32,268 bases of DNA from Candidatus Vecturithrix granuli (GTDB lineage Bacteria; Moduliflexota; Moduliflexia; Moduliflexales; Moduliflexaceae), in assembly GCA_000739535.1 (NCBI GenBank), contig DF820464.1, forward strand, positions 878,174 to 910,441, read 5' to 3'. The position numbers and the translations under genes are program-made. Shown in pieces: positions 16,325 to 23,812 of this stretch. The notes beneath the pieces are model-generated. The model was not told the origin of the DNA. It saw only the letters and a list, made by a program, of their open reading frames with translations, and did no database searches. How positions within the stretch are numbered: the first letter of the stretch is position 1; each line of letters begins with the position of its first letter.

Positions 16325-16355
16325 TTGACAAAGCATTAGAATATTCTAATATAAC
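16325..16355 (+). promoter_or_regulatory. Candidate promoter with palindromic operator for the OsmC gene
   Basis: TTGACA (16325-16330) and TATAAC (16350-16355) are separated by 19 bp. The perfect 16-bp palindrome attagaatattctaat (16335-16350) fills the spacer. A long spacer with a central dyad is the layout of MerR-type activator promoters; a repressor of another family is equally possible. No regulator gene is adjacent. Confidence 0.5.
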
Positions 16356-16462
16356 TAAAGGTAGGTTATAAGCGATAATTTTTTCTATGATCTTGACTTT
16401 TTCTACAATTTTCTGTTAAATATCCTAAAAAATATTTTTCTACTTCAAAAAGGAGGGGACTG

Positions 16463-16885
16463 ATGATGAAGGCTCTTGTCACGCAACTTAAGGGGATAAC
16501 TTTTGCAGCAAAAGGCGAATCAAATCATTGGGTCATGATTGACGGACCCGAAGAATTCGGCGGTTCATCCGCTGCTTCCAGACCTATGGAATTTATCCTG
16601 TTCGGTTTTGCCGGATGTTCAGGCTCGGATATTGCTTCGATTTTGCAGAAAAAACGGGCCAATATCGAAAAATTTGAGATTAGCGTTGAGGCGGAACGCG
16701 CTGAAGAATACCCAAAAGTGTTTACGAAAATTCATCTGAACTTCCTGTTCACAGGGCGCAACCTGAAAGAAAAAGATGTGGAGCGAGCCATTGAACTGGC
16801 GCGCACCAAATATTGCCCGGTCTGGGCGATGTTGAAAGATGCAGTTGAAATTACGTATGCTTACGAAATTCATGCAAGCGAATAA
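16463..16885 (+). CDS. OsmC/Ohr-family protein
   Basis: 140 aa, the family's usual length, with AAGGAGGGG before a double ATG. The two redox cysteines of the family are present: Cys52 in FGFAGCSGSDIASIL and Cys118 in KYCPVWAML. OsmC/Ohr proteins reduce organic hydroperoxides or act as thiol-reactive carriers. The extended YhfA-like subgroup also has the GCSGxD motif seen here, so a dedicated peroxidase role is not assured. It is followed 15 bp later by the start of a broken thiol-redoxin gene, suggesting an ancestral redox operon. The palindromic promoter upstream suggests dedicated control. Confidence 0.85.
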   Translation: MMKALVTQLKGITFAAKGESNHWVMIDGPEEFGGSSAASRPMEFILFGFAGCSGSDIASILQKKRANIEKFEISVEAERAEEYPKVFTKIHLNFLFTGRNLKEKDVERAIELARTKYCPVWAMLKDAVEITYAYEIHASE

Positions 16886-16900
16886 CAGGAGGGTCATGCT

Positions 16901-17074
16901 ATGCCAATCTTAAAAGAACGTGATCAAAAAGCCGTTGCCAAAGAATTTGAAAAACTCAAGGATCATGGCATCCGCTTTTTTGGCGTTCCATCAGGCTATG
17001 AATTTTCAACGCTGTGGCTCTGTTCAACTCAGAGTAACACAAAAAAAATCTGGACACGTATTCCCTTTCGCTGA
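16901..17074 (+). pseudogene. Internally deleted glutaredoxin-like / PDO-type redoxin remnant
   Basis: An intact ribosome-binding site (AGGAGGG) and a 57-aa reading frame. Residues 1-20 (MPILKERDQKAVAKEFEKL) resemble the N-terminus of glutaredoxin-like (PDO-type) proteins. Residues 22-37 (HGIRFFGVPSGYEFSTL) resemble their segment near residue 80-100, DYGIRFYGIPSGYEFSxL. The CxxC-bearing middle is missing, then unrelated residues run to a stop at 17072. It therefore looks like a redoxin gene with an in-frame internal deletion and a lost C-terminus, and should have no oxidoreductase activity. Confidence 0.55.
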
Positions 17075-17263
17075 TATCGTGACGTAATCGAGTTTCTGCG
17101 TGACGTCCTGAATGTCAAGATGTCGATCGGCACCGGGCATAACATTGCCAAGGCTGTGGTGCCTGGTGTGCAGGACATCAATCAGGCACAAGACCTTTCC
17201 AACGTGCGTGTTGGCGTTCGTGATGAACTGTTTCAGGGGAGTCCCCCCATCCTGGCAGGCCCG

Positions 17264-17392
17264 GTGCAATATGATGGCACAGAAGATGGCGTGGCTGCTG
17301 AACTCGTTGCCGCAGGCATTCCCCACAACGCCATCGTGCTCGGCTTTCGCCCGCCGGAAGTCCGCCCGTTTACTGGTTTTGCCGTCGACTGA
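17264..17392 (+). pseudogene. C-terminal fragment of an XisI-like gene
   Basis: The translation VQYDGTEDGVAAELVAAGIP...VLGFRPPEVRPFTGFAVD matches the last ~43 residues of the intact XisI at 29628 (WIQRDGTEDGIARELEQAGIP...). The frame is open upstream to 17075 (YRDVIEFLRDVLNVKMSIG...), but that part does not align to XisI and I do not recognise it. The stretch is therefore a fusion of debris. No ribosome-binding site or XisH partner is nearby. Confidence 0.7.
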
Positions 17393-17591
17393 ACCTGGCG
17401 CAAAGCCATATCTGTGCTGAGCAGTCGTGCCTCCGCCTGAAAAAACGCCACAACTATGAAAAACGCCTTGACAGATTCGTCTTCGATGTTCATTGTATGT
17501 GAAAGACATTCATGCGGAAAGAGCTTCAAGAATAATGAGATGGCAGTGCCCTCCATATACAGGGAGCGTCGCCCAGCAAAGGAGGAGAAAC

Positions 17592-17837
17592 ATGACAGCG
17601 CATATCATGCAACCGCGGGTTTCTGAACGCGTGCTGACGGTGCTCAAAACACTCAATACCCAACAATTGGGAGAAGTACTGTTGTTTATGGAATTTCTGA
17701 AAACTAAAGAGCAGCAAGAAGCCGGAAAAGATCTCTTTTGGCTGAGCATTACCCACGAGGCCAATCCAAATGTGACGCTGGATGACGTACGCACGCGCCC
17801 TCCTGAACATGGCGGCTATTCTGAAAATCATGGGTGA
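17592..17837 (+). CDS. Small antitoxin-like protein (possibly truncated)
   Basis: 81 aa from ATG 17592, which has AAAGGAGGAG just upstream. The helix VSERVLTVLKTLNTQQLGEVLLFMEFLKTKE resembles the N-terminal helices of DUF2281-type antitoxin-like proteins (LxxxQxxEVLxFxEFL). The middle NPNVTLDDVRTR recalls antitoxins paired with PIN or RelE toxins. No toxin follows, and the C-terminus ends abruptly (PPEHGGYSENHG), so it may be an orphan or cut-off copy. Family uncertain. Confidence 0.45.
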   Translation: MTAHIMQPRVSERVLTVLKTLNTQQLGEVLLFMEFLKTKEQQEAGKDLFWLSITHEANPNVTLDDVRTRPPEHGGYSENHG

Positions 17838-18080
17838 ACGGTGTTATACTTTTTAATTCTTCCCTGGCAAATGGGATATCCTCTGTGCCGTAGTATTTTT
17901 CCAGGGAGAGCCACTTTTTTGTTGACAAGATTCTCAGCGTTGTTCTATTGAATTGCGTGATGACATTCATGAGGTAATAATTAGTCACGTTTTTGCTTGT
18001 GAATTGTTTCGGAAATTCGGAGAGGCGTTCGCAAAACACGAGATGGTCAGATGAGTACATTCGGTTTTCCCATTCACCCG

Positions 18081-18173
18081 ATGATGATAATTGTTCCGGC
18101 AGGCGCGTATTTTTACTATTTTTGGTATAAGGCCGGGGGTGGGACGGTGCTGCGCTCCTGGCAGGGAGGATAA
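18081..18173 (+). CDS. Aromatic leader peptide of the aro operon attenuator
   Basis: 30 codons starting ATG-ATG at 18081 (an in-frame ATG at 18051 would give 40). Residues 10-16 are YFYYFWY, seven aromatic residues in a row (codons 18108-18128). KAGGGTVLRSWQGG and a stop at 18171 follow. No strong ribosome-binding site is visible for either start. A strong intrinsic terminator (18201-18236) lies 27 bp after the stop, and aroA begins at 18296. A codon run specific for the end products followed by a terminator is the classic arrangement of ribosome-mediated attenuation (trp, phe and his leaders). Here all three aromatic amino acids are read at once, which suits a gene set making their common precursor chorismate. 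Inferred from sequence; no homologue known to me. Confidence 0.7.
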   Translation: MMIIVPAGAYFYYFWYKAGGGTVLRSWQGG

Positions 18174-18200
18174 CCTGAACCCCTCTTTGCCGCCTCTTCC

Positions 18201-18236
18201 AAAGCCCACTCTAAGAGATGTAGAGTGGGCTTTTTT
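18201..18236 (+). terminator. Attenuator terminator before aroA
   Basis: aaagcccactcta (18201-18213) pairs with tagagtgggcttt (18221-18233) around a 7-nt loop, followed by TTTTTTG. It is the best intrinsic terminator in the window. By hand, ggggtggg (18136-18143), just 3' of the aromatic codons, can pair with cccactct (18205-18212), eight pairs including two G-U, which would break the terminator. gccggg (18132-18137) can instead pair with cctggc (18157-18162), freeing it. These are the alternative structures an attenuator needs. Confidence 0.75.
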
Positions 18237-18295
18237 GTTTCAGGCAACACTGAAACGGCAAGAACAGGTGAAAAATTGAAAATATATTCATTACT

Positions 18296-19540
18296 ATGAA
18301 AAAATTTATTGCACCGACACAGATTAACGGAATTGTAGCGGCCCCGGCGTCCAAAAGCGATATGCTGCGGGCGGCGGCGGCCGCCTATTTAACAGGCAAG
18401 ACTTGTGAAATTGTGCATCCCTCGTTCTGTGATGACGCCAAAGCTGCGCTTGGCATCGTCAGCGCCCTGGGAACGCAGCTTGATCTTCGCTCTGACAACA
18501 TCCTGTTCAGTCCCGGAAATTTGAAGCCTGAACCGGTATTAGACTGCGGCGAATCGGGTTTGTGTATTCGTATGTTTCCCTCAATCGCCGCGCTGCGTCC
18601 TGAGACAATGACGTTAACCGGTCGTGGTTCCCTGATTTCACGGCCGCTCGATATGATTGTCCAGCCCTTACGAGAGCTTGGAGTTGTCTGCCAGACCAAT
18701 AACGGCTTTGCGCCGATCACGGTGACAGGCCCATTACAAGCGGGAAAGGCCGTTGTTGACGCTTCTGTGACTTCCCAGTTTCTGACAGGCTTGTTAATGG
18801 CTTTGCCGCTATGTCAGGGAACCTCAGAAATTATAGTGAAGAATTTGAAAAGTACTCCCTATATCGCCATGACCCTGCACTTGCTTGAGCAATTCGGAAT
18901 TCTGGTTGAACATGAGCAGTATGAACATTTTCTGATTCATGGGCCGCAACCGTATCACCCGCTCTCATATTCGGTTGAAGGCGACTGGTCAGGAGCTGCG
19001 TTTTTGCTTGTGGCCGGTGCCATTGCCGGAAACGTGAGCGTGACGAATCTCAAGCTCGATTCGCTGCAGGCCGACCGCGCCATCCTGGACGCGCTCGCTC
19101 GCTGCGGCGCAGATCTGACTCTGGAAGAATCGCGGGTCAGCGCCCATCAGGGTACTTTGTACGGTTTTGAGTTTGATGCGGTAGATTGTCCGGATCTGTT
19201 CCCGCCGCTTGTGGCTTTAGCGTGCGCTTGCAAAGGGAAAACGGTGATTTATGGAGCGCAGCGTCTCAAAGTCAAAGAAAGCGATCGCGGCATCGCCTTA
19301 TTGACCGAATTTCGCAAAATAGGCGCGAATATCGCCTTATATCCTGACCGAATGGAAATTAGCGGCTCAGAACTTGACGGGGGAAACGTGCATGCGTATA
19401 ATGATCACAGAATCGCGATGGCCTGTGCGATTGCCGCGTTGCGTTCCCGTAAGGGCGTAACAATTGAGGGCGCGGAATGTGTGGCAAAATCTTATCCGCA
19501 ATTTTATGAGGATCTGCAAAGTACGGCAGTATATACGTGA
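18296..19540 (+). CDS. aroA: 3-phosphoshikimate 1-carboxyvinyltransferase (EPSP synthase)
   Basis: 414 aa, slightly short for the family (about 425-440). It joins shikimate-3-phosphate and PEP to EPSP, the penultimate step to chorismate. Family landmarks: SKSDMLRAAAAA in place of the commoner SKSxxxRAL; CGESGLCIRMF, the CGESG.xxR variant of the GNAGTxxR loop; SQFLTGLLMALP; GDWSGAAFLLVAGA; DCPDLFPPLVALA; and RLKVKESDR. The divergent first loop and the Gly-Glu-Ser-Gly loop place it outside the classical enterobacterial type, which can affect glyphosate sensitivity, but catalytic residues look intact. No strong ribosome-binding site is visible. It follows the attenuator and starts the aromatic block. 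Confidence 0.93.
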   Translation: MKKFIAPTQINGIVAAPASKSDMLRAAAAAYLTGKTCEIVHPSFCDDAKAALGIVSALGTQLDLRSDNILFSPGNLKPEPVLDCGESGLCIRMFPSIAALRPETMTLTGRGSLISRPLDMIVQPLRELGVVCQTNNGFAPITVTGPLQAGKAVVDASVTSQFLTGLLMALPLCQGTSEIIVKNLKSTPYIAMTLHLLEQFGILVEHEQYEHFLIHGPQPYHPLSYSVEGDWSGAAFLLVAGAIAGNVSVTNLKLDSLQADRAILDALARCGADLTLEESRVSAHQGTLYGFEFDAVDCPDLFPPLVALACACKGKTVIYGAQRLKVKESDRGIALLTEFRKIGANIALYPDRMEISGSELDGGNVHAYNDHRIAMACAIAALRSRKGVTIEGAECVAKSYPQFYEDLQSTAVYT

Positions 19541-19564
19541 ATAAGAGAAAGGAGGAAGCCGAAT

Positions 19565-20236
19565 ATGATAGATACAGTAGAGGTCAAACGAATTGTCAGA
19601 GATGAGCTTTCAACCATAATTCATGAAGATCGTGAATTTTACGAGATTGTTCAGCACCTGGTCAGGGATCAATGGTTGGAAAGTTCAGAACGTCGCTTTA
19701 ATAAAATTCTCGACGAATTACGCCAGGATCGAGAAGAGCAAAGCAAAAAGTGGGAGGAACAGAACCAAAAGTGGGAAGAAAACCAGAAGATGCTGAATCA
19801 GATATTGCAAGAGATTCACAAAATGTCCCGCAAGCATGAAAGCTCAATTGGTGCGTTGGGCTCACGTTGGGGACTCCATACTGAGGAATCCTTTCGCAAT
19901 GCGTTGAAAAGTATCCTGGAAGATTCCTTTGATGTGCAGGTTGTTCATGTAAACGAATACGATGACAGCGGTGAAGTATTTGGACATCCCGATCAGGTCG
20001 AACTCGATGTGATCATCAAAAATGGCATGTTGATTGTCTGTGAAATTAAATCTTCAATGAGCCGCAGCGAAGTGTACAGTTTCGAGCACAAAATCGCATT
20101 CTATGAAAGAATGCATGACTGTCAGACCAGCAGAAAGATCATTATTTCACCGATGGTAGATAAATACGCACAGCGAGTTGCTGCCAAATTGGGATTCGAA
20201 GTGTATAGTTACGCAGAAGATGTTGAAACAATTTAA
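19565..20236 (+). CDS. Coiled-coil PD-(D/E)XK nuclease-like protein (DUF3782-like)
   Basis: 223 aa with an excellent ribosome-binding site (AAAGGAGGAAG), 24 bp after aroA. Residues 40-92 form a charged coiled coil with a WEEQNQKWEENQK repeat. The C-terminal half has SRWGLHTEESFRNAL, then ELDVIIKNGMLIVCEIKSS, where Asp148, Glu160 and Lys162 fit the D-x(n)-ExK core of the PD-(D/E)XK fold. Similar DUF3782-type proteins are common in filamentous cyanobacteria and other large genomes, usually without known function. Its position between aroA and aroC with short gaps implies co-transcription with aromatic biosynthesis. No functional link is known; it may simply be an inserted gene. Confidence 0.75.
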   Translation: MIDTVEVKRIVRDELSTIIHEDREFYEIVQHLVRDQWLESSERRFNKILDELRQDREEQSKKWEEQNQKWEENQKMLNQILQEIHKMSRKHESSIGALGSRWGLHTEESFRNALKSILEDSFDVQVVHVNEYDDSGEVFGHPDQVELDVIIKNGMLIVCEIKSSMSRSEVYSFEHKIAFYERMHDCQTSRKIIISPMVDKYAQRVAAKLGFEVYSYAEDVETI

Positions 20237-20256
20237 CCTGTACAGAAGGGGAAAAT

Positions 20257-21267
20257 ATGAATTCCTATGGCAGACTATTTCGAGTCCATATTTTTGGCGA
20301 ATCTCACGGCAAAAGTGTGGGCATTTTACTTGACGGTGTACCGGCCGGCATTCCGCTTGCGGCTGAAGATTTTGCCGCGGATCTGGCGCGACGCAGACCG
20401 GGCGCAAAAGGCACAACGCTGCGACACGAGGATGATCTGGGGCTGCTTAAAAGCGGCGTCTTTCAGGACAAAACGACCGGCGCGCCTCTGTTGATTGGAT
20501 TTGACAATAAAGATACTGATTCTTCGGCTTACGATCTGCTTAAAGACCATCCGCGTCCGGGACATGCGGATTTCACTGCATTTCATAAATTCGGCGGGTT
20601 CAATGATTATCGCGGCAGCGGTCATTTTTCCGGCAGAATCACGCTTGGATTAGTGGCGGCTGGCGTGGTCGCCAAAAAAATCATTCAAAACATTCGGATT
20701 GAAGCTGGACTGGTAGAAGCCGGAGGAAGTGAGCGGATTGAGGAAAATGTGGAGCACGCCGTTGCAACTAAAAATTCCATCGGGGCGATTATTGTCTGTC
20801 AGGCGACAGGAGTGCCGGTTGGACTCGGAGAGCCTTTTTTTGATTCGGTCGAATCTCTGCTCAGCCATATTATCTTTGCGGTTCCGGGCATCCGCGGGAT
20901 CGAGTTCGGAGCCGGTTTCGCATCTGCGAAAATGAAAGGCTCTGAATGTAATGATCCGATTCTGGATGCGAGCGGCCGAACAGCAACTAACCATGCCGGG
21001 GGCGTGAACGGCGGCATCACTAACGGCAACCCGCTCGTTTTTCGCGTCGCCGTGAAACCGACCTCCAGCATCGGGCAGCCCCAGAGAACCATTAACTTAC
21101 ACAGCGGGGAACAGACCTCTCTGGTGGTTGAAGGCCGTCACGACGCCTGTTTTGCCTTGCGCTTGCCGGTCGTGATCGAAGCGGCAACAGCTATTGTATT
21201 GGCCGATCTGATGCTGCTGGAACAACAGGTTGCGAGAATAGGGAATAGAGCCATCGAAACTATTTAG
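20257..21267 (+). CDS. aroC: Chorismate synthase
   Basis: 336 aa, at the short end for the family (about 350-390). It eliminates phosphate from EPSP to give chorismate, using reduced FMN. Signatures: GRLFRVHIFGESHGKSVGILLDGVPAGIP at the N-terminus with catalytic His17, RRRPG, RPGHADF, DYRGSGHFSGRIT (flavin-binding region), NHAGGVNGGITNGNPLVFRVAVKPTSSI, and GRHDACFALRLPVVIEAATAIVLAD. The last block usually reads GRHDPCxxxRAVPVxEAM, so the C-terminal region is somewhat divergent. It is 20 bp downstream of the nuclease-like gene. Confidence 0.93.
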   Translation: MNSYGRLFRVHIFGESHGKSVGILLDGVPAGIPLAAEDFAADLARRRPGAKGTTLRHEDDLGLLKSGVFQDKTTGAPLLIGFDNKDTDSSAYDLLKDHPRPGHADFTAFHKFGGFNDYRGSGHFSGRITLGLVAAGVVAKKIIQNIRIEAGLVEAGGSERIEENVEHAVATKNSIGAIIVCQATGVPVGLGEPFFDSVESLLSHIIFAVPGIRGIEFGAGFASAKMKGSECNDPILDASGRTATNHAGGVNGGITNGNPLVFRVAVKPTSSIGQPQRTINLHSGEQTSLVVEGRHDACFALRLPVVIEAATAIVLADLMLLEQQVARIGNRAIETI

Positions 21268-21320
21268 CACGTAGTGCTTTAAGTATTGTAGAAAAATGGA
21301 CTCACCAGTCCCCTTTCTCC

Positions 21321-21416
21321 TACCGCGTAGCGGTTGTAGATCGCCTACGGCGAAGAAGAATTGAGGGCTTAATCCGAGTACTACAATGCTCTATCGCCTA
21401 CGGCGAAAAGGTGAAC
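21321..21416. repeat. Dispersed hairpin element (GTAGT/ACTAC family, extended copy)
   Basis: accgc-gta-gcggt hairpin, then tgtag (21335-21339) / ctaca (21381-21385) outer arms enclosing cgcc-tac-ggcg, aagaa and attgag-ggc-ttaat. A second cgcctacggcg follows at about 21404-21414. It has the same layout as 7257-7310 and 23813-23863. It lies in the 425-bp gap between aroC and pheA. Confidence 0.6.
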
Positions 21417-21549
21417 TAAATCGTAACAAAAAAATAAAGAACACGCCATACGGAACGCGGAATATCTGAGACATTATGCGAAATACTGTTGATATTGAAC
21501 ACGTTGGAACACTACAACGAATTTGGGAATCAAACGGATAAACGAAAGA

Positions 21550-21646
21550 AATTCGTTCCATGCTCAAATCTGCTGTATTCTTAGACTCGTTATATTCTTA
21601 AATTCGTTGTATTCTCAAATTCGTTGTATTCTCAAATTCGTTGTAG
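21550..21646. repeat. 17-bp tandem repeat, AATTCGTTGTATTCTCA units
   Basis: About 5.7 head-to-tail copies of a 17-bp unit (21550, 21567, 21584, 21601, 21618 and a partial at 21635). Units 21601 and 21618 are identical and the outer ones diverge. The array ends 47 bp before pheA. A similar pair, with the same aattcg.tgtagtgtt end, is directly upstream of the TIR gene (23932-23960). Confidence 0.75.
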
Positions 21647-21692
21647 TGTTTGACATCATACGCATGATGCCTCGGGTATTCTGCTTGAAAAC

Positions 21693-22775
21693 ATGGAGGA
21701 ACTGTATAAACTGCGATCGGAAATTGACCGGATTGATTTCGAATTGCTGAAATTATTGAAAACGCGCATGGAGACGGCGTTGAAAATTCGGAAGTTTAAA
21801 GCAGAAATTACCGATACGTCGCGTGAAGCCGAGGTGCTTAACCGGGTAAAGGCTTCTGCTCAGGCTCTTAGCCTGTTAACGCCTGAATTTGCCGAACAGA
21901 TCTTCTCTCAGATCATCGAAGCGAGCAAAACGCTCCAGGCGCAAGGGTATCGGCTGATCGGCTTTCAGGGCGAGCATGGCGCGTACAGCGAAGTCGCGGC
22001 GCGGGCGTATCACAGCGGGTTGGCCTATATCCCCTGCCGTGAATTTGCGGATGTGTTTGAAAGCGTGCAGCAAGGGTATCTGGATCTCGGCATCGTTCCG
22101 GTTGAAAATTCGCTGGGAGGATCAGTGACCCAGGTCAATGAGCTGCTGATTCAATATGATTTACATGTGATCGCTGAAATCAAAAATCCGATCCACCATT
22201 GTTTATTAGCTTTGCCAGGCACGGATCACCGCGATATTCGTGTGGTATTTTCTCACCCTCAGGCACTGACCCAATGCCGGAATTTTCTGCAAAGAAATCA
22301 TCTTGAGCCTCGTCCCTATTACGATACGGCCGGTGCAGCCCAAATGCTCAGCACCGAACGTCCTGATACGGCCGCAGCCTTAGCCAGTAAATTGTGTGCG
22401 GAACTGTATAATCTGGAAATTATCAAAGAAGGCGTGGAAGATCACGAGGCCAATGTCACCAGATTTCTGGTGTTAGATCGGCAGCCGCAACAAGAGATAG
22501 GCTCAAAATGTTCGATCATTTTTTGTATGTCTCGTGAAACTGCCACGCAATCCGGCAGTTTATACGGCATCTTAAAACTATTTGCTGACGCCAAAATCAA
22601 CCTGACACGGATTGAATCAATGCCGAATCGCAATGACCCTGGTAACTATTATTTCTTCCTCGATTTTGAAGGGAATGATACTGATGAAACCGTCAAGCGC
22701 GTGCTTGAAGGGGTAAAAAACAATACAGTGCTCTATAAATTTCTCGGGTGTTATAAGGAGGTTAGTTCCTCATGA
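21693..22775 (+). CDS. pheA: Bifunctional chorismate mutase / prephenate dehydratase
   Basis: 360 aa, standard for the three-domain form. Residues 1-85: AroQ chorismate mutase (LRSEIDRIDFELLKLLKTRMETALKIRKFK). About 88-265: prephenate dehydratase with GFQGEHGAYSE, VPVENSLGGSV, HPQAL and a TRF motif in NVTRFLVL. About 275-355: ACT regulatory domain with GSLYGILKLFADAKINLTRIESMP, where the usual ESRP of the phenylalanine site reads ESMP. It converts chorismate to phenylpyruvate and is probably inhibited by phenylalanine. Its stop overlaps tyrA by four bases. No clear ribosome-binding site; it is separated from aroC by 425 bp of repeats, so it may have its own promoter. Confidence 0.95.
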   Translation: MEELYKLRSEIDRIDFELLKLLKTRMETALKIRKFKAEITDTSREAEVLNRVKASAQALSLLTPEFAEQIFSQIIEASKTLQAQGYRLIGFQGEHGAYSEVAARAYHSGLAYIPCREFADVFESVQQGYLDLGIVPVENSLGGSVTQVNELLIQYDLHVIAEIKNPIHHCLLALPGTDHRDIRVVFSHPQALTQCRNFLQRNHLEPRPYYDTAGAAQMLSTERPDTAAALASKLCAELYNLEIIKEGVEDHEANVTRFLVLDRQPQQEIGSKCSIIFCMSRETATQSGSLYGILKLFADAKINLTRIESMPNRNDPGNYYFFLDFEGNDTDETVKRVLEGVKNNTVLYKFLGCYKEVSSS

Positions 22776-23572
22776 AAATAGCAATAATTGGCGCAGGCCA
22801 TGTAGGCGGGTGGTTTGCCAGAGAATTGATCAAAGATGGGCATGAGCTTGCCATCTTTGATCTGAATCCGCACAAAACCGCAGAATTTCAGGACAATTGT
22901 GTGCTAAAAGAATTGGCAGAACTCACCCAATTTGTCCCAGATTTACTTTTAAACGCTGTCAGCATTCAGCACACGGTGCAAGCCTTTGAGAAGTGCGTTG
23001 CCTATTTACCGGATCATTGCGTGCTCGTTGATGTCGCTTCCGTGAAAGGTGAAGTACCGCGATACTATCAGCAGGCAGGCTTCCGATATGCTTCCTTGCA
23101 CCCGATGTTTGGGCCGACCTTCGCCAATGTCAATGATTTACATGAAGAAAATGTGATTTTGATTACTGAATCCGACCCAAACATCAAAGAATTTTTCAGA
23201 ACCTTCTTTCGGCAGCGCGGGCTGAATATTTTTGAGTTTTCCTTCAAGAAACACGATCAGATGACGGCCTATTCGCTAAGCCTGCCTTTTGCGTCTACTC
23301 TGGTGTTTGCAGCTTGCATGGATAATACGACCGTTCCTGGTACGACCTTTAAACGCCATCTTGCTATTGCCAAAGGCCTGTTGTCTGAAGACGATCACTT
23401 ACTGGCGGAAATTTTGTTTAATGCCTATTCCCTGGAACAGCTTGAAAAAGTGACAGCGCGCCTCGAATTCCTGAAACACGTCATTCGCGCCCGGGATTAT
23501 GAAGAAGCCCAGCGTTTTTTCAATCGTTTGAGAGAAAATATCACCTCAAGCCCTGACGCTCCCGGTGCGTGA
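22772..23572 (+). CDS. tyrA: Prephenate dehydrogenase
   Basis: 266 aa, the compact dehydrogenase without a fused mutase or ACT domain. The Rossmann motif is IIGAGHVGGWFA (5-16) with an acidic residue (Asp30) after the second strand favouring NAD. VDVASVKGE and HPMFGPTFA are the active-site blocks typical of TyrA. It makes 4-hydroxyphenylpyruvate for tyrosine. A ribosome-binding site (AAGGAGG) lies inside the end of pheA and the ATGA overlap couples their translation, so the Phe and Tyr branches are made together. No terminator is seen after it. Confidence 0.92.
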   Translation: MKIAIIGAGHVGGWFARELIKDGHELAIFDLNPHKTAEFQDNCVLKELAELTQFVPDLLLNAVSIQHTVQAFEKCVAYLPDHCVLVDVASVKGEVPRYYQQAGFRYASLHPMFGPTFANVNDLHEENVILITESDPNIKEFFRTFFRQRGLNIFEFSFKKHDQMTAYSLSLPFASTLVFAACMDNTTVPGTTFKRHLAIAKGLLSEDDHLLAEILFNAYSLEQLEKVTARLEFLKHVIRARDYEEAQRFFNRLRENITSSPDAPGA

Positions 23573-23675
23573 TAAATTGATCATATTTCAGAATAATTAT
23601 TTGACATGGAGGGTTAATTGTGAAATGACAGGTTTCATGGGAGTTCACATGAACGAAGTCGTTCGCCCGGCATCA

Positions 23676-23764
23676 TGAAACTACAGGAATCACATATAGG
23701 AAAGAATGTGATGTCAGAGGTGGCAGAAATCTATTCTTTCTTATATGCGATTCTTGTAGTTTCA
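23676..23764. repeat. Long imperfect inverted repeat (MITE/REP-like)
   Basis: The 31-nt arms 23676-23706 and 23734-23764 (tgaaactacaggaatc... and ...gattcttgtagtttca) pair with about three mismatches around a 27-nt centre. There is no coding capacity. It is one of two palindromic elements filling the 396-bp gap between tyrA and the TIR gene. Confidence 0.75.
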
Positions 23765-23812
23765 AAGGATTTGTTATGAGTGTACGCCCATCCGATGCAA
23801 TGAAAATCAGGC

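Noticed and set aside
17075-17263. Open frame YRDVIEFLRDVLNVKMSIG... upstream of the XisI fragment
   Set aside because: It does not align with XisI or any family I recognise, and has no start signal; described only as debris.
17749-18060. Minus-strand ORF of 103 aa with plausible codon use at its start (MYSSDHLVFCERLSEF...)
   Set aside because: It overlaps the antitoxin-like gene, has no clear ribosome-binding site and matches no family I know; it may be a fragment but I cannot support it.
18130-18200. GC-rich stretch before the terminator considered as a small SRP RNA or other structured ncRNA
   Set aside because: The conserved SRP loop sequences are missing, and the stretch is better explained as the end of the aromatic leader ORF and attenuator stems.
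21550-21646. 17-bp tandem repeat considered as a CRISPR array
   Set aside because: Units are head to tail with no spacers and no cas genes nearby.
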